Assembly (NCBI RefSeq): GCF_040183065.1
Contig: NC_091124.1
Coordinates: forward strand, 62,442,501 to 62,506,500
Direction of reading: 5' to 3'
From: Periplaneta americana
Lineage: Eukaryota; Arthropoda; Insecta; Blattodea; Blattidae
Length of the DNA stretch: 64,000 nucleotides
Below are positions 11,272 through 22,763 of the stretch, piece after piece; within the stretch, counting starts at the first letter, position 1, and every line of letters begins with the position of its first letter. The notes below the pieces were generated by a model, which was not told where the DNA came from, ran no database searches, and saw only the letters and a list, made by a program, of their open reading frames with translations. The position numbers and the translations under genes were made by a program.

Positions 11272-11310
11272 TACAATGTTACTTGCTTCTGTTAACACAC
11301 ATCACGGTCT

Positions 11311-11407
11311 GTAATTACCAAACGAGACGTTTCCGAACACGGGTTCCTGTATGAAATCTGTTCATAATATTCTCTATCATCCCTAAAAGTTTGTAACAAA
11401 GTCACGA
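11311..11407 (-). repeat. unclassified interspersed repeat, copy 3
   Basis: Inverted copy of the 7718-7835 and 8275-8393 repeat; on the minus strand it reads 'gtgactttgttacaaactttt…ttcggaaacgtctcgtttggtaattac'. Confidence 0.6.
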
Positions 11408-11690
11408 AAACACTCTATATAAACATTCTTAAAATGCTATACTTTGCGTAGTCTGTAAGCCTAATAGTTTCATTCTATAATGAAATATGGATTAATAATC
11501 TAGGCCTAAACATATTTTTCGTTTACAAAAGGAAAACCCAAAGTATAATGGCACGTGTGCATCAAAGCACATAATGAGAAAAGATTTTCTAAAAATTAGA
11601 AATATTGACCTCACCTTGTAAATACATTCTTTTCTTGGTGTTGTTTTATGTTAAAAATCAAACTACTTTCAGTTCTAATCAGAACATTAA

Positions 11691-11870
11691 GGGCCGTATT
11701 CATAGACATTTTTAGCGCGGGCTTCCGGTGGATGATCAGCGTTTTTCGTATTCGTAAACCAGTGTTAGCGATAGGATATGATGTGAATTCTGTACAAGTA
11801 ACCAGTGGATAGCCAGGGCTAGCTTAGTACGCTCGTAGCGCGTGCTGCGAAATGTCTATGAATAGCACCC
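11691..11870. mobile_element. PIF/Harbinger-like MITE, TAA target
   Basis: Begins GGGCCGTATTCATAGACATT and ends with a near-complementary …AATGTCTATGAATAGCACCC. It is flanked by TAA on both sides (11688-11690, 11871-11873). The 180-bp length, GGG/CCC ends and 3-bp TWA duplication fit PIF/Harbinger; the assignment is inferred from the ends only. Confidence 0.7.
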
Positions 11871-11873
11871 TAA

Positions 11874-12585
11874 TAATTTTAACAGACCTACAAGATACAA
11901 ATCAGATTTCCATCAACCCTCTCTTAGTCTCAGCTGTTGTATAAAAAAGTAGTTCATTATTCATGTATTACAGTCACTACCCGATTATCTTCAAGCCAAG
12001 AGGAAAAGTTTAGAACAGAATTAACAAAATATCTGCATATTCATGCCTTCTACTCAACCGATTAGGCCTAACTGTTTATACTTGTAAATTAAATTAATGT
12101 TTCCTCTTTTAATAATTATGTATTATACATTTTTGTATAATTGGTAACTTGTTTTACATCTCAAAGCTACATTGCTGATGTAAGATCTTTGGAATACGAT
12201 AAATTAAATGAAATTAAGAAATGGTTTTAAGAGACGTTACAACCACTGTGATTGCTTGTAAGAGCTGTTCCATAGTATTGTTTACTACAGTTTTATTTCC
12301 TACAGGGAGAGGTTTCGACCTAGAAATGTGATATTTGTATGAAACCCCTACCAAGTTGTAAGGTTTCACATGGATTCCAACTCACTTAACTTATAGACGA
12401 TGAAGGTTGGCAGTCTTCCTTTCTTTCTTAGAAACTGTACCATCGCTCAAAGTTTCAATGCAGCAGGTACTCCTTTAGCCGGGCTAACCGAGTACTTACG
12501 TCATACACTAGAATTCACGAGGCCTGTGATCGAAACTCCTTTACCACTTTTTTTCTGTCTGTAGTTAGTTCCTACTGATCAACTG
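11874..12585. other. no recognised gene
   Basis: Mostly AT-rich. A short stretch near 12476-12540 ('agccgggctaaccgagt…ctgtgatcgaaactcc') looks like an eroded tRNA-like SINE piece, too weak to call. Confidence 0.35.
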
Positions 12586-12599
12586 TTATATTACCATTA

Positions 12600-12909
12600 T
12601 AAATCCGTGATGTGACAGCCTATGGAAGACCAGCCGACTGCTGGACTCACATCGACATACCTTAGCAGAGGTGAACGATCATCCAACTAATAAGTAACGC
12701 GTGGTCAACACGATGATCCTCCCAGTCGTTGTAGCTGGTTTTCGGAACCGGATTTTCCTACCAATCGCTTTCCAGATTCATCACGATGCTACCTATCCCA
12801 TACTCTGGCCGAAATTTCATGACAAATGTCTTCCCCATTGGGATTCGAACCAGCGCTCATTCCATAACGCGAGTCCTGGCATGACACCTTGGACCACGAC
12901 GCTACGGAC
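12600..12909 (-). mobile_element. tRNA-derived SINE, third family
   Basis: Flanked by TTATATTACC(A/G)TTA, 13 of 14 identical (12586-12599 and 12910-12923). On the minus strand it starts with a tRNA-like head and B-box-like 'tggttcgaatcccaat'. The body mentions 'atttcggcc…tgggata' and 'gtagcatcgtgatg'. The same family lies inverted at 13062-13420. Confidence 0.8.
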
Positions 12910-13061
12910 TTATATTACCGTTACATTTATAAATATATTTTATTCACGCATGTTTAGACATATTACTTGCGTATATCAAACTAGAACTATGTGATACATG
13001 CGACGAACGTATTTAAACATGTGTGAATCAATAAATAAGAATACCTATAGGCCTAATTGTT

Positions 13062-13420
13062 GTCCTCCGCCGTGGCGTGGCGGTCTAAGGCATCCTGCCT
13101 AGGATTCGCGTTACGGAATGCGCGCTGGTTCGAGTTCACATGGGGGAAGAAATTTTCTCATGCAATTTCGGCCAGTGTATGGGACCAGTGCCCACCCAGC
13201 ATCGTGATGCACTTGGGAGCTACGATAGGTAGCGAAAATCCGGTTTCGCAAACCAGCTATAACGGCTGGGGAGATCATCGTGCTAACCACACGACGCCTC
13301 TATACTGGTTGGATGATCGTCCACCTCTGCTTCGGCATGTGGACGTGAGGCGAGCAGTCGGCTGGTCGGTGTTGGCCCTTCATGGTCTGTAGCACCATAG
13401 ATTTTTCTTTACTTTACTTA
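13062..13420 (+). mobile_element. tRNA-derived SINE, third family, inverted neighbour
   Basis: Flanked by TAATTGTT (13054-13061 and 13421-13428). The head is 'ccgccgtggcgtggcggtct' with 'ctggttcgagttcac' as B-box region, and the tail is a short T/A-rich stretch. With 12600-12909 it makes an inverted pair separated by about 150 bp. Confidence 0.8.
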
Positions 13421-13428
13421 TAATTGTT

Positions 13429-14765
13429 ATGGCATTAATATAAAATTATCCAACAGCAAACAACTTAAAAACAAAAGAAAATGCGTGTCAGAATTTGACC
13501 TACAATCTCATTTCAACCTAAAACCCTGTGACTATGTTACTTGGCTAGGCTATTTGATGGGAATACAAACTAGTCAAGAAATCTGCCAGCCGTTTTAGTA
13601 ATCATTTTAAAACATCTCATCTGGTTGTGATGGAATCTACTCTTCAATTCCTGTAACTTGCTACGAGTTTCGTTAAATATAGCTTATGCCGTTTGCGATA
13701 TTCTTTTGTTAGATGATTTTGACCTTGAAGTAGACTTTGATGTTAGATTTATCGGTCGATAATTGTTGAATAAAGCTTCCAGTTATATTTATTAATTTTA
13801 TATGAACTTGTCCATCTTCTGAACACGAAGAGAGCGTACGTTTTGTTCGTTAGCAAATAGAAGTTTCAATAGTAGGCCTACGTTATACCCACCAGCATAT
13901 TTAACTTCGATTTCTTAAATATAAAAATTTAATAAGAAAGGAAAATTATTGGATTCACCCAACAATCCCATGCGCTTGCTACAAAACGGGGAATTAATCT
14001 GATTCCTTTAAAATAACTTTTTACACATCACGCGATGTCACAGAAATTGTGTGTCAGGAAAGCAGTTCTTTCCAGTTACTGTAGCTGTCACAAAAGTAGG
14101 AAATTTACATTCATTGTCACAGTGATCGAAGTTTAATTCTTCATATATTATGTTTTCAGATTCAATAAAATAATAGCCAATAAAAATTCTCATTGTGTAC
14201 TGTCACTTGAAATTATGTGCAGCTATATTAAATTTATAAACAAGTGCACAGCGTTTCAAGAAAGTTAAGAATTTACTTTGAGCGTGTTTTCTATTAGTGC
14301 TATATACGCATTTTAAACGGAAGTAAGAGGGATAGTATTTGCATAGATACGATTGTGATTTTCACGGGACGATAGAAAAATTGTCCCAAGTTTTGCATAT
14401 CAAAATATGTCATTTGTTTTTTCAGAAGTTCCTAGTACCTAGATAACACAACAGAATTTTGAAAAATGATTTCGCTCTCTGCTTAGTTTTCTCAGCTAAA
14501 GCTACATTCCACTTCAGCGGAAAAAGAAGTGAATCGCCAGAACGTGCGTATTTGAGGCATAAAAAAAGCCACAACAAATTACAGAACATGAACAGAATTT
14601 ACCAAAGGTTAAATTTTTCTGTGTCATTTGTCAGTGAATGATGTATGGATCTCTTCATTGTAAAGGCGGCAGAAACAGGGCTCTTAACATGTTAGCAACG
14701 TGGTTATTTATATAGCTCGACGATTCCAATGACGTCATTTCTCAGAAAGACGACGCCATACCCCG
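13429..14765. other. no recognised gene
   Basis: AT-rich. An open frame at 14459-14641 has no recognisable domain. Nothing supported. Confidence 0.4.
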
Positions 14766-15109
14766 TTTTCTTCGCAATGTCTGTCAGTTTTGTTAATGAA
14801 GTTCTTCCACATCGCTTGATAGCACTCGTCGATATCCATAATCTTGCCTTACACCGCTGGCCACCTTGATATCCGGACCTAACGCCGTGCAATTTCTCTA
14901 TGTGGGGCTGTGTGAAAGATATCGTTCATATAGCACCTCTACCCGTGCATCTCCAAGAACTTAAAAACAGAATTGTAGCAGTTATGGAAGAAATAACAGA
15001 GGTTATATTGGATCGGCTGTGGGAGGAATTTGCCTATCGTCTGGACGTGTGTAGGCCAGAGGTGTACACTTCTGACATTAAATTAGAGAGTTTCTCTTAC
15101 AACAGCTAG
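14766..15109 (+). pseudogene. Tc1/mariner-superfamily transposase, C-terminal fossil
   Basis: One plus-strand frame reads through FVNEVLPHRLIALVDIHNLA, then HRWPP, a stop where Arg is expected, YPDLTPCNFSMWGCVKDIV and finally EEFAYRLDVCR. This is the end of a DDE/D transposase: the WPPRSPDLTP…FLWG block normally precedes the last catalytic acidic residue, and 'YRLDVCR' is a typical C-terminus in insect Tc1/mariner-like proteins. The N-terminal DNA-binding part is absent and no TIRs were found, so it is an isolated fragment with at least one stop. Confidence 0.75.
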
Positions 15110-15322
15110 AACATCGCATACTATCTATGCAAATGACCTTACTCTGTTACAGTGGGTATAATCTTTTTAATAGCCGTGTTAATGTATCACCAGTATACAA
15201 ACTTTTTTACGTCATTCACCCAAGCGTAGAGTACGATATGCCGGAAGTATAGTTTTTGCCGCCTGAGGCGTTGCTATCCATGAGAAGCGAATTACATGAT
15301 TAATGGAATTATGTTGGGGGAA

Positions 15323-15905
15323 GTCCACCGTTGTGGCTGAGGGGTTAGCGCATCTAACTCCGAACCCAGCGGTTCCGGGTTCGATTCCCGATTAGGATGA
15401 GTTCCCTGGGAGAGATATTTTTGGGGGTTTTCCCTCACTCCTATGCATGAATATCAGATAACTTTATGAGGCGATTGGAACCCCACTCATCTTCGCCACT
15501 TCCTTTCCTCCCTCATCATCCTTTCCTCATCATCCCGTTTCTGGTTTTTCAGATCAATCTACCGGCGGGCTCCCGAAGCTGCTGACTCTCTCGATCGGCC
15601 TCCGTGGAATGTAGTTCAGCGATGTTGGATGGCTTCTGCAATGGCACCCGAGGCGGACCTACTCGGGGGAGGAGTTTCGCCTCGGACCGACAGGGGGTCC
15701 TTGGGGGAATTTGCCGAAGCAGGAATGGTATATAGATTCTGTCGGCTGTAGAGACCGGTCATTAAGAGAGTCATGTGGTTAGGGCGGTGCGCGTAGGGGA
15801 TCTGTGGCATGCAACTCATTCCATATCGAGGGTTAACGCAATAGATCTCAATAGGTCGCAGTGCTGGGCCATCCGTGCCCCCTTCAGTTAAATTCCATTC
15901 CATTC
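15323..15905 (+). mobile_element. long (583-bp) tRNA-headed SINE
   Basis: Flanked by tatgttgggggaa/tatggtgggggaa (15310-15322 and 15906-15918; 12 of 13 identical). The head 'gttgtggctgaggggttagc' and B box 'cgggttcgattcccga' lead into a roughly 500-bp body, much longer than the other SINEs here. A second full copy on the minus strand is at 38503-39022. No coding domain is visible in the body. Confidence 0.85.
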
Positions 15906-15918
15906 TATGGTGGGGGAA

Positions 15919-16070
15919 ACTGGAGTAGCCTACCTCACGAAAGTCTACTACCAAGTCTGTTTTGTCCAGTACACATTCCAGTTGGAACCGATGGGATTCG
16001 AATCCGGGTTACCAGCGTGGAAGCCGATGCTGCGCTGTAGTCTTTCCGATTACGGTGCGGCCACAATATA
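15919..16070 (-). mobile_element. tRNA-derived SINE-like fragment
   Basis: Begins 'actggagtagcc' like the element at 4665-4830 and contains the B-box region GGATTCGAATCC (about 15992-16003). It directly adjoins the target duplication of the long SINE, which therefore landed at its edge. Limits approximate. Confidence 0.5.
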
Positions 16071-17565
16071 AAACATGCTTTTGTGTGTTACTCTCGTATA
16101 AAGTTTATTTTTTTTATCTTATGTGCTAATAATAGATCATTAAAACAAGTATTGCATTATGGGTTCTCAAGAGCCCTTACTCCAAAATTGCTGATAATTT
16201 AAAATTAAAATTACTCACATTGGCTAATAATGATCTTATTTTATTTGCAGCACTAATTACGTCATAGCGTTCGTAAGGATTCTTTGTAAATTCTTCACTG
16301 TGGCTTGCCTTGGCTTTACAGCTCGCTAGGTCAACTTTGTATCCCTGTTAAAAGTGCTTGTCTTTCCAAAGATGCATGAAGATAATTGGCAGAAATGATT
16401 CCTTCAACATCGCTTTGATGAGAGATGTTACAGTGAATTCTCTCTCTTCCCATTTCTGTCTCTATCTCTGTCTCCTCCCATTTTCTCTCTCTCCTAGTCA
16501 CTGTCTCACTCTATTTTTTTTTTTTCGTGAGCAATATAATTGTATGTAAACACTTCTCTGGCAGACACACTTATTTTGTAACATTGTTGTCTTTCGCATT
16601 ACTGAAATGACATTTTCTTCTGAAGACGCGTCGTTATTGAAATTCATTCGCTTTTTTAAGCATATAATTGGAATAATTTCGTTGTATTGTGCATATACAG
16701 TTGATACATATGAAGTATATTGTTATTTAAATAAATTTGTGTGAGCGAGTAAGCTATACTTCATAAAAAAGAATAGAGTTAAACAAAAATGGTAAAGAGA
16801 TAGGTTTCACATTATTTACAGAAGTTTCGTAACATAATTTCCGGCAAAGTGAGAAAGCATTTGTTTATACTTACGTGAAGAACGTAAGATTATTGGAGGT
16901 GCAGAACGTTCAGCTCTAATTCACGGCCGGGAACACGACTATCAGACATGTTTGCATAGCCGACGTAGACTACGTGACTACTGATCCATATTCTCCCGCG
17001 TATTTTTACCCATATAATTTAGATTAATAGCGTGCACACAGTTATTTTTATTTCTAACCTGTGTTGGGTTGTTCAAAGTGGTGTCCGCCTGCATTCTGAC
17101 ATTACAGACATCTTTTCATGAAATTGTTATTCACACGCAAAAGTTCTATTCTAGTGTTTGCAGTTTCTCTTCTTATAATTATTGTTTCTAAGTTGATACA
17201 AAAAATTCTGTGTTCTGGTATGAACTTTTGGGGTGGCATATCAATAAACTACCGTACCGAACCACCTTAAACTTTAAAAGAACACACACTTGCACTTTAA
17301 AAGAGTTACCAACATATCACACTGCAAACTGAGAAAAGATCATGACAATATAAATTAACTGAACATGTGTCTCTTCTGGCCCTCAGTGTAGTTTGACGCG
17401 GCATACTTGGATGTTCGATCTATGAACGCAAGCATGTCTGATGCGCGTGTTCTGGGTCAAGTGCCGAACTCGATGCCCCATATCATATGCCTTTTATAAC
17501 GAGAGTCTTACTTAAAATTGTTTAAGGATTATTACATTCACTATTCTATTAATATTAAGGTGATA
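16071..17565. other. no gene; possible 16.9-17.5 kb TIR pair; TC-rich patch
   Basis: A (TC)n-like pyrimidine patch spans about 16434-16527. Around 16930 'aacacgactatcagacatgt' has an inverted partner near 17420-17450 (on the other strand aacacgcgcatcagacatgc). That pair may be the ends of a ~530-bp element, but I found no duplication. No exon of RPB8 was seen here. Confidence 0.35.
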
Positions 17566-17793
17566 GGGTAAAAGTTGGTAATATTGTGATAGTACTTTTT
17601 GAGAATTTTTTACAATTTTACTGAGCGAGAGAAGGACCGGTTTTGTGCAGAAACTTGTCCACGAACATTCCCTTAATACGTTGACGCAAAAAACCGATCT
17701 TCCTCTTGCTCAGTAAAATTGTAATAAATTCTAAAAAAAAAAACTAGGCCTACCATAATATTATTAGTATCACAATATTACCAACCTTTACCC
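17566..17793. mobile_element. MITE with long TIRs, TA target
   Basis: Ends GGGTAAAAGTTGGTAATATT and its inverted complement (…aatattaccaacctttaccc), flanked by TA at 17564-17565 and 17794-17795. Inner parts 'caattttactgagc' also pair across the element. 228 bp, non-coding, Tc1/mariner-type target. Confidence 0.8.
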
Positions 17794-17795
17794 TA

Positions 17796-18051
17796 TATCC
17801 AACAATCTCTGTCTTTACTTTTTAACTTATCTATCTCTCTTTATGTATTTTTTATTTATCTATTGTTGTGCATCTTTTCCTCGTTGGGACAATTCCATTA
17901 CAATTATTTCTCGACGTCCATGATTCATATTAATGCTCGTATAATAAAAGTAAGACCAATATTAGCTTCATAGAATTTCACTTTCCTAAATGTCTAGTAA
18001 TGTTATTGAATACGTAAGTTTTGAAATTGGCGTAATTTAATATCGATTTGT
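17796..18051. other. no recognised gene
   Basis: Nothing supported. Confidence 0.4.
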
Positions 18052-18055
18052 ATTG

Positions 18056-18102
<47 letters not shown>

Positions 18103-18104
18103 TT
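18052..18104. repeat. (ATT)n microsatellite
   Basis: About 16 near-perfect tta/att triplets. Confidence 0.95.
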
Positions 18105-18852
<748 letters not shown>

Positions 18853-18878
18853 CTTATGTTTTGTGTATTATTAATATG

Positions 18879-18884
18879 AATAAA
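18879..18884 (+). promoter_or_regulatory. poly(A) signal of the RPB8 gene
   Basis: AATAAA, 27 bases after the TAA stop, followed by GT/T-rich sequence (gtgttttgtatc). The 3' UTR would be very short. Confidence 0.75.
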
Positions 18885-19110
18885 ACTTGTGTTTTGTATC
18901 AGTTGTACATCATTCTTCTCCTCAAAGCACAAGACGCCAGTCCCCTTCGTATCCAAATTAATCCCTCCACCTTTAATACATTCGTCAAACATTCCGCAGT
19001 TAATCGCAGTGTAGAAGGTGAAATTGGAGGAGCAACAATTGATCACGCATAAGGGAATTTGTGACTGTGAAGGAAAATCTATGGCTTGAGCTCCAACCCT
19101 ATTGACCACA
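18885..19110. other. no recognised gene
   Basis: Downstream flank of the RPB8 gene; nothing supported. Confidence 0.4.
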
Positions 19111-19112
19111 TA

Positions 19113-19564
19113 CAGTGGACTCTCCTAAGTTCGAAAAAACAGAATTGAAAGTTCTGTCCAATAAGGGTAGTGGGTGTGGCAGGTGAAATGAATACAGATT
19201 CTTATTGGTTATCCATCAACGAATACAGTACTGTACTTGCATTTCCTGCCCGCCCCGAGACTTCTGTATGTGCTTCTAGTACCATAATGCGTTTCGACAG
19301 TTCCGTCTCACAAACGGCACAATTCTCAAATAGAAAAATAAGAGTTCATTAATTTAAAATCAGTGATCAATATGGATGTCCTAATCAATAAAATATTCTG
19401 TTTTCCTTTAACAAACGTATCACTACAAGAGACAGAACCAATTCCCATTAAAATGGCAAACCCATTTCTTAGTGCCCGTATAGGGGGTGTCTAATTCTCC
19501 TACGTAAGCAGTCGAACTATAGGATGTCGAACTTGACTTCTGTCTAACTTAAGAGCTTCCACTG
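19113..19564. mobile_element. pogo/Tigger-like MITE, TA target
   Basis: Left end CAGTGGACTCTCCTAAGTTC and an inverted right end (…aacttaagagcttccactg), flanked by TA (19111-19112, 19565-19566). The CAGTGG…CTC start is typical of pogo-type ends. 452 bp, no transposase. Confidence 0.75.
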
Positions 19565-19566
19565 TA

Positions 19567-20139
19567 TCGCGTTTTTCACCGGTCCGTTGAAGGGAACTTA
19601 GGTGAATTTCGAAAAGAAAAATCGAAAATGTACATAACCTAATAGCTAATGCATTCTTTTGAGCACATAATTTGTATTTAAATAACTTATGTTTTTTTAA
19701 TAGGCCAGTAAAATAATCTATTGTGTAACTGGTTCTACTAATTTTCTTTATATTTTTGAATCTCCACTTTACAGGAGTAATAAAAAAAAAGGTTACACTA
19801 GTAGATCCTATATTAGAAGCAAAATGTTGTTAAGCCCTATAGGACGCTGCAGTGTGGTGTAAAAACTTATTTATGCAACACTTCGACATTTTCTCCTTAA
19901 CAATTGAATCACTTTCTGTATAGTAAAAATAGGTTTGTCCCTGACGCATATTAATTATGTCCCTACTGTTGCTGCGTCTGTGGCTCAAGCTCTATATTTA
20001 GAGCACTGGTCTTCTAGATTCGATGGAATTTCTGGTGGACAAGGTAGATGGTGTAGGAGGTTTTGACTTAGAAATACGTCTTTCGTCTTTTGAGGATAAC
20101 TTTGAAATTGACCGTCACATAAAAATGCAGCCCGTTCTC
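19567..20139. other. no recognised gene
   Basis: AT-rich spacer. An open frame starts at 20023 but becomes repeat translation from 20140 onward and is not a gene. Confidence 0.45.
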
Positions 20140-20155
20140 CTAGTATTTCCCTTGT

Positions 20156-20285
20156 TCTTTTCTTCCATTTTTCTCCTTGTTTTCCTCTTATTCTCCTTGT
20201 ATTCAACTAATACTTTTGTATTCCCCTTGTTCTTTTCTTCCATTTTTCTCCTTGTTTCCTCTTATTCTCCTTGTATTCAACTAAT
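20156..20285 (+). repeat. two-copy 65-bp tandem repeat
   Basis: The unit 'ttgttcttttcttccatttt…gtattcaactaatacttttg' is at 20156-20220 and repeats from 20221 with one base missing. It introduces the pyrimidine-rich region. Confidence 0.8.
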
Positions 20286-20454
20286 ACTTTTGTATTCCCC
20301 TTGTTCTCCTTGTGTTCCCTTTGTTCTCTTATCTTCTTTATGTTCTGATTGTCTTGCTTTGCACTCCTTACCTTCCCGTTCTCCTTGTATTTCACTCCTC
20401 TTTGGATTTCCCTTGTTCACCTTGTTCCCTTGTCTTCGCCTTGTTCTTCTTGTC

Positions 20455-22125
20455 TTCCCGTTCCTTTTATTCCACTTCTTCTCTTTGTATTCCCTTGTTC
20501 TCCTTGTTCTTCTTGTCTTCCCGTTCCTTGTATTCCACTTCTTTTTGTATTCCCTTGTTCTCCTTGTTCTTCTTGTCTTCCCGTTCCTTTTATTCCACTT
20601 CTTCTCTTTGTATTCCCTTGTTCTCCTTGTTCTTCTTGTCTTCCCGTTCCTTTTATTCCACTTCTTCTCTTTGTATTCCCTTGTTCTCCTTGTTCTTCTT
20701 GTCTTCCCGTTCCTTGTATTCCACTTCTTTTTGTATTCCCTTGTTCTCCTTGTTCTTCTTGTCTTCCCGTTCCTTTTATTCCACTTCTTCTCTTTGTATT
20801 CCCTTGTTCTCCTTGTTCTTCTTGTCTTCCCGTTCCTTTTATTCCACTTCTTCTCTTTGTATTCCCTTGTTCTCCTTGTTCTTCTTGTCTTCCCGTTCCT
20901 TTTATTCCACTTCTTCTCTTTGTATTCCCTTGTTCTCCTTGTTCTTCTTGTCTTCCCGTTCCTTGTATTCCACTTCTTTTTGTATTCCCTTGTTCTCCTT
21001 GTTCTTCTTGTCTTCCCGTTCCTTTTATTCCACTTCTTCTCTTTGTATTCCCTTGTTCTCCTTGTTCTTCTTGTCTTCCCGTTCCTTTTATTCCACTTCT
21101 TCTCTTTGTATTCCCTTGTTCTCCTTGTTCTTCTTGTCTTCCCGTTCCTTGTATTCCACTTCTTTTTGTATTCCCTTGTTCTCCTTGTTCTTCTTGTCTT
21201 CCCGTTCCTTTTATTCCACTTCTTCTCTTTGTATTCCCTTGTTCTCCTTGTTCTTCTTGTCTTCCCGTTCCTTGTATTCCACTTCTTTTTGTATTCCCTT
21301 GTTCTCCTTGTTCTTCTTGTCTTCCCGTTCCTTTTATTCCACTTCTTCTCTTTGTATTCCCTTGTTCTCCTTGTTCTTCTTGTCTTCCCGTTCCTTGTAT
21401 TCCACTTCTTTTTGTATTCCCTTGTTCTCCTTGTTCTTCTTGTCTTCCCGTTCCTTTTATTCCACTTCTTCTCTTTGTATTCCCTTGTTCTCCTTGTTCT
21501 TCTTGTCTTCCCGTTCCTTGTATTCCACTTCTTTTTGTATTCCCTTGTTCTCCTTGTTCTTCTTGTCTTCCCGTTCCTTTTATTCCACTTCTTCTCTTTG
21601 TATTCCCTTGTTCTCCTTGTTCTTCTTGTCTTCCCGTTCCTTGTATTCCACTTCTTTTTGTATTCCCTTGTTCTCCTTGTTCTTCTTGTCTTCCCGTTCC
21701 TTTTATTCCACTTCTTCTCTTTGTATTCCCTTGTTCTCCTTGTTCTTCTTGTCTTCCCGTTCCTTTTATTCCACTTCTTCTCTTTGTATTCCCTTGTTCT
21801 CCTTGTTCTTCTTGTCTTCCCGTTCCTTGTATTCCACTTCTTTTTGTATTCCCTTGTTCTCCTTGTTCTTCTTGTCTTCCCGTTCCTTTTATTCCACTTC
21901 TTCTCTTTGTATTCCCTTGTTCTCCTTGTTCTTCTTGTCTTCCCGTTCCTTTTATTCCACTTCTTCTCTTTGTATTCCCTTGTTCTCCTTGTTCTTCTTG
22001 TCTTCCCGTTCCTTTTATTCCACTTCTTCTCTTTGTATTCCCTTGTTCTCCTTGTTCTTCTTGTCTTCCCGTTCCTTGTATTCCACTTCTTTTTGTATTC
22101 CCTTGTTCTCCTTGTTCCCTTGTCT
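20455..22125 (+). repeat. 27-unit minisatellite of 63- and 60-bp units
   Basis: Every unit begins 'ttcccgttcctt'. Type A (63 bp) continues 'ttattccacttcttctc', type B (60 bp) 'gtattccacttcttttt'. Both end 'gtattcccttgttctcc' then 'ttgttcttcttgtc'. I read 17 A and 10 B in the order ABAABAAAB-AABABABAB-ABAABAAAB. The arithmetic closes: the last B starts at 22066 as predicted from the lengths. Units are nearly identical within a type. Because both lengths are multiples of three and lack stops, all three plus-strand frames stay open for 700-800 codons; these are not proteins. The plus strand is strongly pyrimidine-rich. Confidence 0.95.
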
Positions 22126-22539
22126 TCGCTTTGTTCTTCTTGTCTTCCCGTTCCTTTTATTCCACTTCTTCTCTTCGTATTCCCTTGTTTTTCTTCACTT
22201 CCTCGTGTGCTCCTTGTGTTTCCCTTTGTTATCCCTGTTCTCTTATCTTCTCCTTATTCTGTTCGGCTTCACCTTGTTCTCCTTGCCTTCCTCTTCTCCT
22301 TATATTCTACTTCTTCTTTTTATATTCCCATTCTTCACTTTTTCTTGTTTTACTTGTTCCTCTTGTCTTTTTTTTTCTGATTGTCTTCATCTTTTCTCCT
22401 TGCCTCGCCTTGTTCTTATTGTCTTGTCCATTTTTTCCTTATTTCCACTTTCTTCCTTGACTTCCCCTTGTTCTTCTTGTCTTCCCTTGTTCTCATTGTT
22501 TTCTCTCTGTTATCTTTCTTTCCTTTGTTTTTCTATTTG
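22126..22539 (+). repeat. diverged pyrimidine-rich flank of the minisatellite
   Basis: Contains a 34-bp block 'cttgttcccttgtcttcg…' (22111-22144) that matches the left flank (20421-20454), one more A-like unit at 22145, then increasingly diverged ttctcctt-type motifs. Confidence 0.8.
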
Positions 22540-22763
22540 GTTATTTAACGACGCTGTATCAACTACTAGGTTATTTAGCGTCAATGAGATTGATGATATC
22601 GAGATGATATTTGGCGAGATGAGGCCGAGGATTCGTCATAGACTACCTAGTATTTGCCTTACGGTTGTGGAAAACCTGGGAAAAAACTCAACTAGGTAAT
22701 AGCCCGAGCACAACTTCGGATCAGCAGGCAAGCGCCTCAGCCTACTGAGCTACGCTGGTGGCT
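22540..22763 (-). mobile_element. tRNA-derived SINE inserted in the pyrimidine-rich flank
   Basis: Same family as 6340-6599: 'ggttatttaacgacgctgta' at the left, and at the right a tRNA-like head ('cctactgagctacgctggtggct' on plus). Compared with the full copies, the B-box region is deleted (…tagcccgagcacaacttcgg…). Pyrimidine-rich sequence resumes right after it. Confidence 0.85.

Noticed and set aside
20023-22699. Three overlapping reading frames of 703-795 codons
   Set aside because: They are translations of a pyrimidine-rich minisatellite with unit lengths divisible by three; all frames are open at once, and the sequence matches no protein family.
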